From: Hymenobacter coccineus
GTDB taxonomy: Bacteria > Bacteroidota > Bacteroidia > Cytophagales > Hymenobacteraceae
Reading direction: 5' to 3'
DNA length: 64,000 nt
NCBI RefSeq assembly: GCF_001816125.1
Contig: NZ_MDZA01000044.1
Coordinates: 1 to 64,000 of the forward strand
Numbering within the stretch: the stretch's first letter is position 1; each line of letters opens with the position of its first letter. The notes beneath the pieces were generated by a model. The model was not told where the DNA came from. It was given only the letters and a program-made list of their open reading frames with translations, and ran no database searches. Positions 7,322 to 17,492 of this stretch are shown here, piece by piece. The position numbers were made by a program, and so were the translations under genes.

Positions 7322-9535
7322 ATGGGCCCTATCAGCGACTTCCAGTTTTTGGAAGACTTAATGACCTGTTCGCCCGATGTGCTCTGCGCGGTGGACCTAG
7401 AAGGCACCCTCGAACGCATGAGCACCGCGTGCCGGGTTGCCTTGGGCTTCGAGCCCGCCGAGCTGCTGGGCCGACCCTTCGCCGAGCTGCTGCACCCCGA
7501 CGACCGGGCCGCCGTGGCCGCCCAACTGCGCCAAGCCGCGGCAAACGAGCCCGTGCACTTTCACTGCCGCTGCCTGAACCGGGCGGGCCAGCCCGTGGCT
7601 ATGGGGTGGTCGGTGAGCCGCGCCCCGGACTCTGGCGTGCTGTTGTGCTTTGGCAAGCCCGTGCCGGGTGCCCGGCGCGGCCGGTGGTCGAGCGCCGTCG
7701 GCGGGCGCACGGCGGCCTACCGGGCCGACGCGCCGGGACGCACCGAAAGCGAGCAGCGGTTTCGGCTACTGTTCGAAAAAACCCTTTCGCTGTCGGCCTT
7801 TCTGGATATGCAAGGCCGGACCCTGGACATCAACGCCGCCTTTCTGGGCTTTTTGCGGCAGCCCAAGCAGCGGGTGCTCCAGCGGCCGCTGACCGATTTT
7901 CTGGCCCTGGAGTTCCGTGCGTTGTTCATCGAAAAGTTTGCGGAAGCGCTGAGCGGCCGCACGGTGCACTACGATGCGGTGGCGCTTGACGCCGCGGGCC
8001 GGAAATTAACGCTGCGCGTAACCAAAACCCCACTGCTGGTGAATGGGCTGCTGGTGGGCATCCACGTCGCGGCGCTGGATACCACGGCCTTTTCGGCGGC
8101 GCAGGAAGAGCTGGCGCACCTGGCTGAACAACACCTCACCATTTTGGAGAGCATCTCGGGCGCCTTCCTCTCGTTTGATATCCACTGTCACCTGATTTAC
8201 CTCAACCGGGAGGCGGAGCAGCTCTTCGGCCTCGACCGGGCCGCGCACGTGGGCCGGTCCGCCGGGCAGGTTTTTCCCGAAGCGCTGACGGGCGTATACC
8301 GGGCGAAATGCGAAGAGGCTTTTGCCACCGGCTGCGTCACGCAGTTCGAAACGTACGCGCCCCACCTGGGGCGCTGGCTCGACGTGAAGCTGTTCCCCTC
8401 ACCCAGTGGCCTGCTGGTATACATTCTGGACATCACGGACCTGATAAAAAGTGCCAAGCAACTGAAGCTGCTGGCCCTGGTGGCCGAAGGCACCGACAAC
8501 GGCGTGGTCATCGCCGGAGCTGATGGGGGCATCGAATGGGTGAATGCCAGCTTCACTAAGCACACCGGCTATACCCTGGCCGAGATGGTGGGCCGCAAGG
8601 GCGGCCACGTGCTGCAAGGCCCGGAAACGGACCCGGCGGCCGTACAGCTGTTCCGGGTGGGGCTGCAACAGACGGTGCCCTTCTCAGTCACCCTCCTCAA
8701 CTATACCAAGGCCGGGCAGAAGCTGTGGTTAACCATTGACGTGACCCCGATTCATAACCAAGCCGGCGAGTTGACGCAGTACATCGCCCTGCTGCAAAAC
8801 ATTAATTTTCGCAAGGAAACGGAAGCCCGCCAGGGCCAAATGACCCAGGACCTGTATGCGCACAACCGGGACTTGCAGCAGTTTACGTACATGATTTCCC
8901 ATAACCTGCGCGCCCCGCTGGCCAACGCCTTGGGCCTGGCTACGCTGCTGACCAAGCTCGGTAAAGACACTGATAGCTTCGACTAAGCTCTGGGCCACCT
9001 GCGCCAGAGCATGAGCCAGGCCGACGCCGTAATTACTGACCTCAACCAGGTGCTGGCCATTCGCGACAAGCAAGTAGTGCCAGAGCCGGTGGACCTGGCC
9101 GAGGTCTGCACGCAAGCTGTGGCGAGCTTGGCGCCGGCGCTGGCGCAGTGCGGCGGGCAAGTACGGCTCGCTATTGCCCCGGGCTTGGCCGTGCGCGGTA
9201 CGCGCGCCTACCTCTACAGTATTTTCGATAATCTATTTTCCAACGCGCTCAAGTACCGCGCCGCGGAACGGCCCCTGGAAGTGAGCCTGTGGGCGGTGGC
9301 CGATGGGGCTGGAGGCATCACGATTTCGGTAACCGACAATGGGGTAGGCTTTGATGCCCAGCAGGCCGGGGTCAAGGTGTTTCAGCTCTACCAGCGCTTT
9401 CACAGCCGCCCGCCGGGCCGGGGCATCGGCTTGTTTCTGGTCAAAGCCCACGTGGAGGCCATGCACGGCCACATCAACGTCACGAGCACCGTGGGGGTGG
9501 GCACGCGCTTTTTGCTTTCCCTACCGGCGGCCTAA
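7322..9535 (+). pseudogene. PAS-rich sensor histidine kinase split by an in-frame stop
   Basis: One reading frame (7322 to 9535) broken only by TAA at 8984-8986. The first part (554 residues) has about four PAS-like segments (near residues 10-120, 140-255, 265-365 and 375-500) and a HisKA-like helix with MISHNLRAPLANALGL, phospho-accepting His about residue 527. After the stop the same frame continues with the rest of the dimerisation helix and the ATPase domain: FDNLFSNALKYRAA (N box), TDNGVGFDAQQAG (G1), RGIGLFLVKAHVEAMHGHIN (G2). A CAA, GAA or AAA codon changed to TAA would explain it. It could also work as two polypeptides, with a restart at the ATG at 9011. A response regulator follows 1 bp later. 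Confidence 0.85.
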
Positions 9536-9536
9536 G

Positions 9537-9941
9537 ATGGACACGTACCTCATCGACGACGACCCTATTGCCCTGTTTCTGACCACGCAGGTGCTGCGCC
9601 TGGAAGGGGCGGATAGCCACCTGCGGACCTTCCCGGGGGCCGCCGCGGCCCTAGCGTACCTGCTGCCGCGCCTGGCCACGGAGGTGCCGGCGCTCATTTT
9701 CCTCGACCTGAACATGCCCGAACTCACAGGCTGGGACTTTCTCGACGCCTTGGCGCCGCACGCGCCCGCGCTGGCAGGCCGCTGCCGGATTTACCTGCTG
9801 ACTTCCTCGCTGGCGCCGGCCGATACGGCCAGCGCTGGGGCCTACCCCCTCGTGTCGGGTATCATCCACAAGCCTTTGGATCAGGACGAGGCAGAGGCCA
9901 TCTGGGCCAATATACCAGGGCAAATCACCGGCCGATGCTAG
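9537..9941 (+). CDS. Single-domain response regulator
   Basis: 134 residues, a lone CheY-like receiver. Seen: acidic pocket YLIDDDPIALF, phospho-Asp in FLDLNMPELTGWDFL (about residue 61), switch Thr/Ser in YLLTSS, and the conserved Lys in IIHKPLD. No output domain, as in receivers that pass phosphate on or act by binding. Starts 1 bp after the kinase frame ends, so it is very likely the partner of the broken kinase. Start ATG at 9537 chosen because the upstream open frame overlaps the kinase. Confidence 0.9.
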   Translation: MDTYLIDDDPIALFLTTQVLRLEGADSHLRTFPGAAAALAYLLPRLATEVPALIFLDLNMPELTGWDFLDALAPHAPALAGRCRIYLLTSSLAPADTASAGAYPLVSGIIHKPLDQDEAEAIWANIPGQITGRC

Positions 9942-9960
9942 TTAGGATTTACTAGTAGGG

Positions 9961-10204
9961 CCTCGGTTAAAAGTTTGGTCCAAATGCGCACACCACCTTG
10001 ATTTAGAGGCTTAAGCACGAAAAAGATCGTTTTTGGGTACTAACGAGCTTATTGTTGGCTCAGGCTCTCACCTAGCAAAAAGTGGTGCCCAAAACAGGTT
10101 TATCCAATCAAAGCACCGTTTAGGCACTCTTACTGGCTTTCCGGTACGCCATACGAGTCTGCCAGCTGCCAAATGCGACTTCGGTACCAAACTTTTAACC
10201 AAGG
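9961..10204. mobile_element. Candidate 244-bp MITE-like inverted-repeat element
   Basis: Left end CCTCGGTTAAAAGTTTGGT (9961-9979); right end, read on the other strand, CCTTGGTTAAAAGTTTGGT (10186-10204): 18 of 19 match. The interior has no gene and is clearly less GC-rich than its flanks. It sits exactly where the N-terminal 40-50 codons of the adjacent ribokinase gene should be. No clear target duplication was seen (AGTAGG occurs a few bases outside both ends). A small non-autonomous transposon is the simplest reading. Confidence 0.6.
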
Positions 10205-10892
10205 TTAAAGTAGGCGACGATGCCTTCGGCCGGCAGGTGCTGACGCAGTTGCGGGCCGAAGGAATGGACACCGCTGGCGTGACTGTGGCCCCCGGGCAGC
10301 CTTCGGGGGCCCTGATTAATGTCGCGACGGGAACGGGCGAAAACAGCATCAGCGTCGCCGCTGGAGCCAACGAGTACCTGGGCCCGGCCGACGTCGAAGC
10401 GGCGTTGGCCGACGCCGCCCCCGGCACGGTGGTGGTGCTCCAACTCTAAACACCCCTGCCGACGGTCCTCCACGCGGCCCGGCAGGCCGCGGCGCGCGGG
10501 TTGCGCGTGGTCCTGAACCCGGCCCCGGCCCAGCCCTTACCCGCTAGCCTGGGTGCGGACCTCTACGCGCTGACGCCCAACCAAACCGAGGCCGAAACGC
10601 TGACCGGCGTGCGGGTAACCGATGCGGCCACGGCCACCCGCGCCGCTGCCCGCCTGCACGCGGCCGGGTTCGGCCGGGGCGTCCTCACGCTCAGCGCGCA
10701 GGGCGCCTAATGGTCCGACGCACGGGGGCGGCGCTGGTCGCGGCCCCCGTGCCGTCGGTCGATACCACGGCCGCCGGCGACTGCTTCACCGGGGCGCTGG
10801 TGGTAGCCTTGGCCGAGGGCCACGCGTTGCCCGCAGCCGTGGCGTTTGCTTGCTGGGCGGCGGCGCTCGCCGTCACCCGGCCCGGCGCCTAG
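10205..10892 (+). pseudogene. rbsK: Ribokinase (PfkB family) wreck
   Basis: PfkB-family ribokinase sequence in pieces. KVGDDAFGRQVLTQLRAEGM starts abruptly beside the inverted-repeat element, so the N-terminus with the substrate GG motif is gone. TAA at 10447-10449 interrupts VVVLQL-TPLP in frame. VVLNPAPAQPLPASLGADLY and LTPNQTEAETLTGV follow; then a stop at 10708-10710 plus a frame change before the anion-hole motif DTTAAGDCFTGAL (about 10759-10797). A later stop cuts the tail. Ribokinase phosphorylates ribose released by nucleoside hydrolase, and the next gene encodes one, so this was a nucleoside salvage pair. Confidence 0.88.
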
Positions 10893-10943
10893 GCCAGTTT
10901 ACCGACCCGGGCCGAACTTGCCGGCTAGTTTCCCCTTCTGTTC

Positions 10944-11936
10944 ATGGACAAGCGCCTTCTTATGATCGACACCGACCCCGGCGTGGACGACGCCCTGGCC
11001 CTTCAGTTTGCCCTGGGTCTGCCCCAGTTCGACGTGCGGGCCCTGACCACCGTGTTTGGCAACGTGGCAGTGGAACTGGCTACCACCAACGCGCTGCGGC
11101 TGCTGCACCTGGCCGGCCGCGCCGACATTCCCGTGGCCCAAGGCGCCGCCCACCCCTTGGCCGGCGCCTTCGACGGGGGCGCCCCCTTTGTGCACGGCGA
11201 CGACGGCCAGGGCAACACCAACCATCCCCCGGCGCCGACGCAGGCCGTTGCCCAGCCCGCCGCTGAGCTGCTGGCCGAGGTGGTCGGCCGCCACCCCGGG
11301 CAGGTCACGCTCGTCGCGCTGGGCCCGCTCACCAACCTGGCGCACGCCCTGCGCGTGCGGCCCAGTCTGGTGCACGAAGTGGCCGAAGTCGTGGTCATGG
11401 GCGGCAACGCCTTTTGCGCCGGCAACGCCACCCCCGCGGCGGAAGCCAACGTGCTGTCCGACCCGGACGCGGCGGACGTCGTGCTCGGGGCGGGCTGGCC
11501 CCTGACCCTGTTTGGGCTCGACGTGACGCAGCAGGTCAACCTGCCCGGCGCGGTGCTGGACGAGCTGGCCCGCCTCACCGGCCCGCTCAGCGCCTACGTG
11601 GGCCAGGGGGTACCGTTTTACCGCCGCTTTTGCGAGCGCGTGCGCCAGATTGACGGCATCTACGTCCACGACGCGACCCCGCTGGCCTACCTGCTGGCGC
11701 CGGAGCTGTTCCGCTTCGTGCACCACCCGGTGCGCGTGGATACGCCCCCGGGCATCGGCCGGGGCAAAACCTGGCCGGCCCCCGGCGGCCCCGCCCAGCT
11801 GCAACGCCCCGCCCTGCGGCCCTGGCACGGCCGCCCGGCCGTGAAGATTGCTGTCGGGGTACAGGGCCACGCGGTGCGACCGCAGTCCTCGGCGCTGGGC
11901 CTGGCCTGGCCTGGCTGGGCCTCACCTGCGCCGTGA
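10944..11936 (+). CDS. Inosine/uridine-preferring nucleoside hydrolase, C-terminus altered
   Basis: 330 residues. It would split nucleosides into base and ribose. DTDPGVDDALAL is the calcium-binding Asp signature at residues 9-20. VMGGNAFCAGNATPAAEANV and HDATPLAYLL carry further active-site residues. The family domain ends around AVKIAVGVQGHAV (near residue 310); the last 15-20 residues (PQSSALGLAWPGWASPAP) read into transporter DNA in the wrong frame. A deletion near 11880 thus joined this gene to a CDF-transporter fragment. The catalytic core looks complete, so activity is possible. Confidence 0.85.
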   Translation: MDKRLLMIDTDPGVDDALALQFALGLPQFDVRALTTVFGNVAVELATTNALRLLHLAGRADIPVAQGAAHPLAGAFDGGAPFVHGDDGQGNTNHPPAPTQAVAQPAAELLAEVVGRHPGQVTLVALGPLTNLAHALRVRPSLVHEVAEVVVMGGNAFCAGNATPAAEANVLSDPDAADVVLGAGWPLTLFGLDVTQQVNLPGAVLDELARLTGPLSAYVGQGVPFYRRFCERVRQIDGIYVHDATPLAYLLAPELFRFVHHPVRVDTPPGIGRGKTWPAPGGPAQLQRPALRPWHGRPAVKIAVGVQGHAVRPQSSALGLAWPGWASPAP

Positions 11937-12172
11937 TGCTGGCCCTGGCCTGGGGCAAGCAGCGGGTGGGCCGGCAGCTGAACAACCCCGTGCTGCAAAC
12001 CGAGGGCCGCGTGACGCTGGTCGATGCTGCCCTGGCCGGGGCCGTGCTGCTGGGCCTGGGCCTGAACGCCGCCCTGGGCTGGTGGTGGGCCGATGGTGCG
12101 GTGGGATTGCTGCTGGCCGGCTACTGCCTCTGGGAAGCCCGCCACGCCTGGCACGAAGCCAGTACCCTGTAA
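11900..12172 (+). pseudogene. Cation diffusion facilitator fragment (membrane part)
   Basis: About 90 codons reading LGLTCAVMLALAWGKQRVGR, then QLNNPVLQTEGRVTLVDAAL, then AALGWWWADGAVGLLLAGY, then LWEARHAWHEA. This fits the last membrane helices of a CDF-type metal/proton antiporter (the TEGRVTLVDA and WWWADP-like motifs). No N-terminal half is present. The only Met start (11936) is internal. It looks like a deletion remnant fused to the nucleoside hydrolase end. Confidence 0.6.
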
Positions 12173-12227
12173 CCTCCTTGCCGGTAAAACCAAAAGCCGT
12201 ATCCTTTTACCCGATTTCACTCGCTCG

Positions 12228-13514
12228 ATGAGAAAATTCTCCCTCTACGTGGCCCTGGCCGTAGCCGCTACCCTACCCGGTTTCTATCTGCACCTGACCG
12301 GCACCCACGTAGCCCCCATGCTCGAAGCCGCTATATTCTTCGTGGCCATCCTCGGGGCGGGCTTCCTGCTTTCGTGGGGTGCCGAAGCCGCCGAGGAGCA
12401 CGTCTCGCAGGGCCTGGTCATCGGAGTATTGGCCCTGGTGACGGTACTGCCCGAGTACGCTATGGATTTGTACTACACCTACCAAGCGGGCTTGCACCCG
12501 GGTTCGGCCTACGCCGGCTTCGCCGCCGCCAACATGACCGGGGCCAACCGCCTGCTCATCGGCGCGGGTTGGCCGCTTATTGTGGGGCTCTACTGGTGGC
12601 ACAGCGGCAAAAAAGCGGTAGCGTTGAATTGGGATAACGCCGCCGAAATCGCCTACCTAGCCCTGGCCAGCCTCTATTCCTTTGTCATCGTGTGGCGGGG
12701 TAGCATCAGCTTTATCGATTGCGGGGTGCTGGTGGGCATCTTCGCCGCCTACCTCTGGCGCCTGAGCAAGCTGCCCAAAGCCGACCACGGCGCGGCCAAA
12801 GAGGCGGAAGCCGATGACGATGACGACGAAGTAGGCCCCGCAGCGGCCCTGGTGACCCTGCCCGTCCTGCAGCAGTGGTTGATTATGGGTGTGCTGACCA
12901 TAGTGGCCGTCGCCGTCATCGTCATGGCGGCCGAGCCCTTCGCCGAAGCCCTGCTCGCCGCCGGCCGCGACTTAGGCGTCAACCAGTTCCTGCTGGTGCA
13001 GTGGGTGGCTCCCTTCGCCAGCGAGGTGCCGGAGGTGGTGCTGGTCGTGCTCTTCGTGCTCAACAACCGCCCCACGGCCGCCCTCGGGGCCCTGGTCAGC
13101 GACAAAATCAACCAGTGGACGCTGCTCGTGGGCATGATTCCGGTGGTGTACGCCATTGGGGCCGGCCACCTGACCGGCTTTCCGCTCGATGCCCGCCAGC
13201 ACGAGGAATTCTTTCTCACGGCGTCCCAGTCTCTGTTCGCCGTGGCGCTGCTGCTGCGCCTGCGGTTGAGCCTAGCCAGCGCCGTCACGTTGCTGGTCCT
13301 TTTTGTGATACAGTTTGGGCTAGCCTTCGTGTTTCAGCACGACGAGGCCCGCACCATTCAGATGCTCACCAGCATGGGCTGGCTCTACCTGGCTTTGGCC
13401 GGGAGCCTCTTCCTCTGGAACCGCCAGGGCTTGCGGCACTACCTCCGGGTTGGCCTGCTAGCCCGCCCGGTGCCGGCCGAGTTGCACAAAGCGGAATCCC
13501 TGGAAGCAGAGTGA
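12228..13514 (+). CDS. Sodium/calcium exchanger family membrane protein
   Basis: 428 residues, about 11 membrane helices. The Ca2+/cation antiporter superfamily has two related alpha-repeats with acidic residues. Here they are VLALVTVLPEYAMDLYYTYQ (first) and PFASEVPEVVLVVLFVLNN (second), each with the key Glu, separated by an acidic cytoplasmic loop EAEADDDDDEVGP. It should exchange Ca2+ or another cation for Na+ or H+. The N-terminus starts at ATG 12228; the open frame extends upstream but reads the CDF fragment out of frame. Substrate cannot be told from sequence. Confidence 0.8.
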   Translation: MRKFSLYVALAVAATLPGFYLHLTGTHVAPMLEAAIFFVAILGAGFLLSWGAEAAEEHVSQGLVIGVLALVTVLPEYAMDLYYTYQAGLHPGSAYAGFAAANMTGANRLLIGAGWPLIVGLYWWHSGKKAVALNWDNAAEIAYLALASLYSFVIVWRGSISFIDCGVLVGIFAAYLWRLSKLPKADHGAAKEAEADDDDDEVGPAAALVTLPVLQQWLIMGVLTIVAVAVIVMAAEPFAEALLAAGRDLGVNQFLLVQWVAPFASEVPEVVLVVLFVLNNRPTAALGALVSDKINQWTLLVGMIPVVYAIGAGHLTGFPLDARQHEEFFLTASQSLFAVALLLRLRLSLASAVTLLVLFVIQFGLAFVFQHDEARTIQMLTSMGWLYLALAGSLFLWNRQGLRHYLRVGLLARPVPAELHKAESLEAE

Positions 13515-13895
13515 CCGCGTGTGGTACCCAAAGAGCGCGCGCTGTCAAACAAGCAGCAGTAGTTAGCACAGGAAGTTCGGGGGGTACTTCTTCAACGTTC
13601 CTTTTCTCACCAGGAAGAAACTTTTGTTTTAAAATTTCCTTGCTTGTCTAGCAGTCTGCCGACGGGACTTTTAATAGAGTTTAGACATCATAATGTTTGC
13701 TAACAATACTTGAACCGCTGTCGAGATGACAGGTTCTGTTCAGGTAAGATAAGTAGCAAAAGCGCTACCTCTTCCGCAGCTGAGCTAACCGTCCACGTCG
13801 CGGCCCGCAGATTCTCAGGGCCGGCCCCGGACCAGTGCTTCGGCGCGGGGCACCCCTTGAGCGGGAACGCTTGGGTGACAGCCGCAGCCCGGCAC
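13515..13895. other. Intergenic stretch, no gene seen
   Basis: About 380 bp between the exchanger and a thioredoxin-like remnant. The first half is AT-richer (around 13610-13720) and may hold promoters. A short string near 13760-13790 resembles a tRNA D-arm in reverse but no cloverleaf can be drawn. Confidence 0.4.
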
Positions 13896-14120
13896 CTAGG
13901 CATGGGCATGCAGCGCGTGAAGCACCCCGCGTACCTGCTGCTCTGTGGTGAGCATGTTGCCGTAACCAACTGTCCCTGGGCAAAGGTGCAAAAGAACGGG
14001 GCCGCTAACAAAGGGCCGGCTGGGGCAGCGTCAGCCGCGGGCAGCCACACGAACGCGATGCCGGCGTAGGCGTGGTTGGTGGCAAACTGTTCGAACACGG
14101 GGCGAAACCGTGCGCCGGCC
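13896..14120 (-). pseudogene. Thioredoxin-like fold remnant
   Basis: On the minus strand PVFEQFATNHAYAGIAFVWL is followed by PFFCTFAQGQLVT, then a one-base frame change to NMLTTEQQVRGVLHALHAHA and a TAG stop at 13896-13898. This order (helix, strand of the form xFVxLDAD, P-xF-x-x-F-x-x-G-x-L, final helix) is that of a thioredoxin-like protein. The N-terminal CxxC strand is missing; upstream DNA instead reads on the plus strand as a membrane-helix tail (LPFGLATAFALGVALYLAQV, ending at 14203). This is a rearrangement scar with pieces of two former genes. Confidence 0.45.
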
Positions 14121-14302
14121 CTACCATTTGGACTGGCCACCGCCTTCGCCTTGGGCGTGGCCCTCTATCTTGCCCAGGTCCGTTTAAGTACTTCGCTCAC
14201 CTGATAACCCCTGTTATCAGCACCCAGCGCCACGCTCGGCAACGGCGAGCGGGCTGCACCGGGGTCCTGGCGTCAAGTCCCCGCTTTCAAATTATTTTTA
14301 CG

Positions 14303-14980
14303 ATGAAACTTCCCCACATGTACGGCGCGCTGCTGCTCAGTATCAGCCTAGCGCTCAGCAGTTGTAATTCCAAGCCTGATACCGACGCCCACGAGCAAGA
14401 GGTGCACGCCGGTCAGCCCAAACCAGCCCCCGTCGCCACCCCGCCCAGCCTGCGCGACACTTTGCAGCTATTGGCACACCAGCTCGACACCGTGCGCCGC
14501 CGGGGGTGTTGGGACGAGGACTTTGCCCGCCTCATGACCGTGCACCACGCCGGGGCCCAGCGCCTGGCGGCCGTCGAAGTTTCGCGAGGCCAGGACTCCA
14601 CCCTGCGCGCCCTGGCCCAGCACGTGCTCAAAGGCCACGAGCGGGACAATGATGTGCTCACCCTCGCCCTGGCCCGGCAACCCCCCAGCGGCCAGGAATA
14701 TCGGCCTGGCAATGCCAAGGACCCCTTCGTTCGACGCATTGCGGCGGCGCTAGCTCCGCTGCGCCAGCCACCCCCCACGCCGGGGCCCCTCGATACGGAC
14801 TTTGCTACCCTCATGCAGGTGCACCACCGAAGTGGCGTCGCCCTGGCGCAAACCGAGTTGGCCTTTGGCAAGGATGCTGAACTGAAGGACGCCGCCCGAC
14901 GCATTGTCCGCGACGAGCAAGCCGAAGTCTGGCAGTACCAGCGCTGGCTCAAAGCCCACGCGGCGGTCCCGGCCAATTGA
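14303..14980 (+). CDS. DUF305 lipoprotein with two repeats
   Basis: 225 residues, signal peptide ending SCNS (lipobox LALSSC). Two DUF305-like units follow: DEDFARLMTVHHAGAQRLAA (about residues 72-91) and DTDFATLMQVHHRSGVALAQ (about 172-191), each with the paired His that marks this ferritin-like helical family. DUF305 proteins are common in copper and other metal resistance loci; metal binding through the HH pairs is inferred. It lies 24 bp before a ZIP-like transporter and probably shares its transcript. Start ATG 14303 gives the signal peptide; the longer open frame from 14072 does not. Confidence 0.8.
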   Translation: MKLPHMYGALLLSISLALSSCNSKPDTDAHEQEVHAGQPKPAPVATPPSLRDTLQLLAHQLDTVRRRGCWDEDFARLMTVHHAGAQRLAAVEVSRGQDSTLRALAQHVLKGHERDNDVLTLALARQPPSGQEYRPGNAKDPFVRRIAAALAPLRQPPPTPGPLDTDFATLMQVHHRSGVALAQTELAFGKDAELKDAARRIVRDEQAEVWQYQRWLKAHAAVPAN

Positions 14981-15004
14981 CCCTGCCCTGTTCTACTTAC
15001 CCCC

Positions 15005-15796
15005 ATGTTTCTCCTCATTTCCCCGGCCAGTACCCCCCCCTGGACCACGATGCTGGGCTTTTCGCTGCTGCCGGCCGTCGTGATGATTGCCGGCGCGGCC
15101 CTGGCCGTTTGGCGCGCCCCCGGCCCCCAGCTGCGCAGTGCCATTCTGCACTTCGCGGCCGGCGTCATCTTCTCCGTAGTGGCCGTCGAGCTGCTGCCCG
15201 ACATTGTGCAGCACCACGCCCCCTACGAAGTGGCCCTGGGCTTTGGCCTCGGCGTGGCCGTCATGCTGGGGCTGCGCTACTTCACCCAACGCCTCGAAAA
15301 GCAGCCTAGCGCGGCAGTTGGCCTGGCGACCGCCCCTGCGGTCGCCAGGCCAACTGCTGCAACCCTGCCGTGGGGCCTGCTGGTGGCCATCGGCATCGAC
15401 ATCCTTATTGATGGGCTGCTGCTCGGCATCGGCTTTGCTACCGGCGCGAAGGAGGGCACCCTGCTGGCCATTGCCCTGACCATTGAGTTGCTGTCGCTGG
15501 GCCTGGCCACGGCCGTGGAGCTGCGGGAGGGCGGCCACGGCAAGGGCCGGGCGGTGGCCATCGTGGCCGGCACGTCCCTGATGCTGCTTCTCGGGGCCGG
15601 CATCGGCACCACCGTGCTGCGCGGGGCCACCGGCAACCTGCTCGAAATTGTGCTCTCTTTTGGCCTGGCGGCGCTACTCTTCCTGGTTACGGAGGAGCTG
15701 CTGACCGAGGCCCACGAGGAAACCGAAACTCCGCTGCTCACGCTGGCCTTCTTTGTCGGCTTTTTATTATTTCTGCTGCTTGGCATGGTGGCCTAG
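15005..15796 (+). CDS. ZIP-like metal transporter with atypical metal site
   Basis: 263 residues, about eight membrane helices. The fold and spacing are ZIP-like: PAVVMIAGAALAVWRAPGPQ, HFAAGVIFSVVAVELLPDI near residue 50, a variable loop at 97-125, then the central pair of helices. In typical ZIPs these carry HNxxEG and HxxxE; here they read AIGIDILIDGLLLGIGFATG and ALTIELLSLGLATAVEL, so His is replaced by Asp/Glu. Transport of a divalent metal or a related function is inferred. The variable loop is encoded by a perfect 20-bp inverted repeat. Confidence 0.65.
   Translation: MFLLISPASTPPWTTMLGFSLLPAVVMIAGAALAVWRAPGPQLRSAILHFAAGVIFSVVAVELLPDIVQHHAPYEVALGFGLGVAVMLGLRYFTQRLEKQPSAAVGLATAPAVARPTAATLPWGLLVAIGIDILIDGLLLGIGFATGAKEGTLLAIALTIELLSLGLATAVELREGGHGKGRAVAIVAGTSLMLLLGAGIGTTVLRGATGNLLEIVLSFGLAALLFLVTEELLTEAHEETETPLLTLAFFVGFLLFLLLGMVA
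15314..15357. repeat. Perfect 20-bp hairpin inside a coding region
   Basis: GCAGTTGGCCTGGCGACCGC (15314-15333), loop CCCT, then its exact complement (15338-15357). It encodes AAVGLATAPAVARPTAA in the loop of the ZIP-like protein and keeps the frame. Confidence 0.85.
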
Positions 15797-15823
15797 CGCG
15801 TTCATTTATAACCTATTGTGCTC

Positions 15824-16096
15824 ATGCACCCCGCCAAAATTGAACTGACCCTCTCAGCATCCGGTCGCCACTTGGCGTTCAGCAAAGAACTACTGGATGT
15901 CGCCCACATCTTCCGCCATGTGGGCGGTGAGGGTAAACCTTGGGTGCGCCTGGCCGTGTACGCCCGTTCGCCCTATTTCGATACTGATGCCTTCGCACCG
16001 GGCACGCAACTGGGATACTATGTGCAGCACGACACTCAACAGGGCGAGGAAGAAGCCCGCAGCCATATTGTAAGTACGAGTACGGGAATACTTTAG
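15824..16096 (+). CDS. Hypothetical protein, 90 residues
   Basis: Begins MHPAKIELTLSASGRHLAFS and ends SHIVSTSTGIL; a GTG two codons upstream is an alternative start. No signal peptide or membrane helix. Mixed alpha/beta with several aromatic residues (RSPYFDTDAFAPGTQLGYYV). I do not recognise the family. It follows the ZIP-like gene by 28 bp on the same strand, so it may be the end of that operon. Confidence 0.55.
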   Translation: MHPAKIELTLSASGRHLAFSKELLDVAHIFRHVGGEGKPWVRLAVYARSPYFDTDAFAPGTQLGYYVQHDTQQGEEEARSHIVSTSTGIL

Positions 16097-16152
16097 TAGC
16101 CGTTCGAACGTACTAAGACAGAATGCAAACGCTTAATGCACAACTGCCTGCA

Positions 16153-17403
<1,251 letters not shown>

Positions 17404-17492
17404 AAAGTGGGGTGGGATAAATAAAACCACTAAGATGCGCAGAACCCTGGGGTCTGCCACCCGGCCGGCCAAGTCCGGCAAGCCACAGGTAG

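Noticed and set aside
13727..13790. tRNA-like string on the minus strand (GTTAGCTCAGCTGCGGAAGAG)
   Set aside because: D-arm-like sequence and a GGTTCAAGT are present, but no acceptor stem or anticodon arm can be paired at the right spacing.
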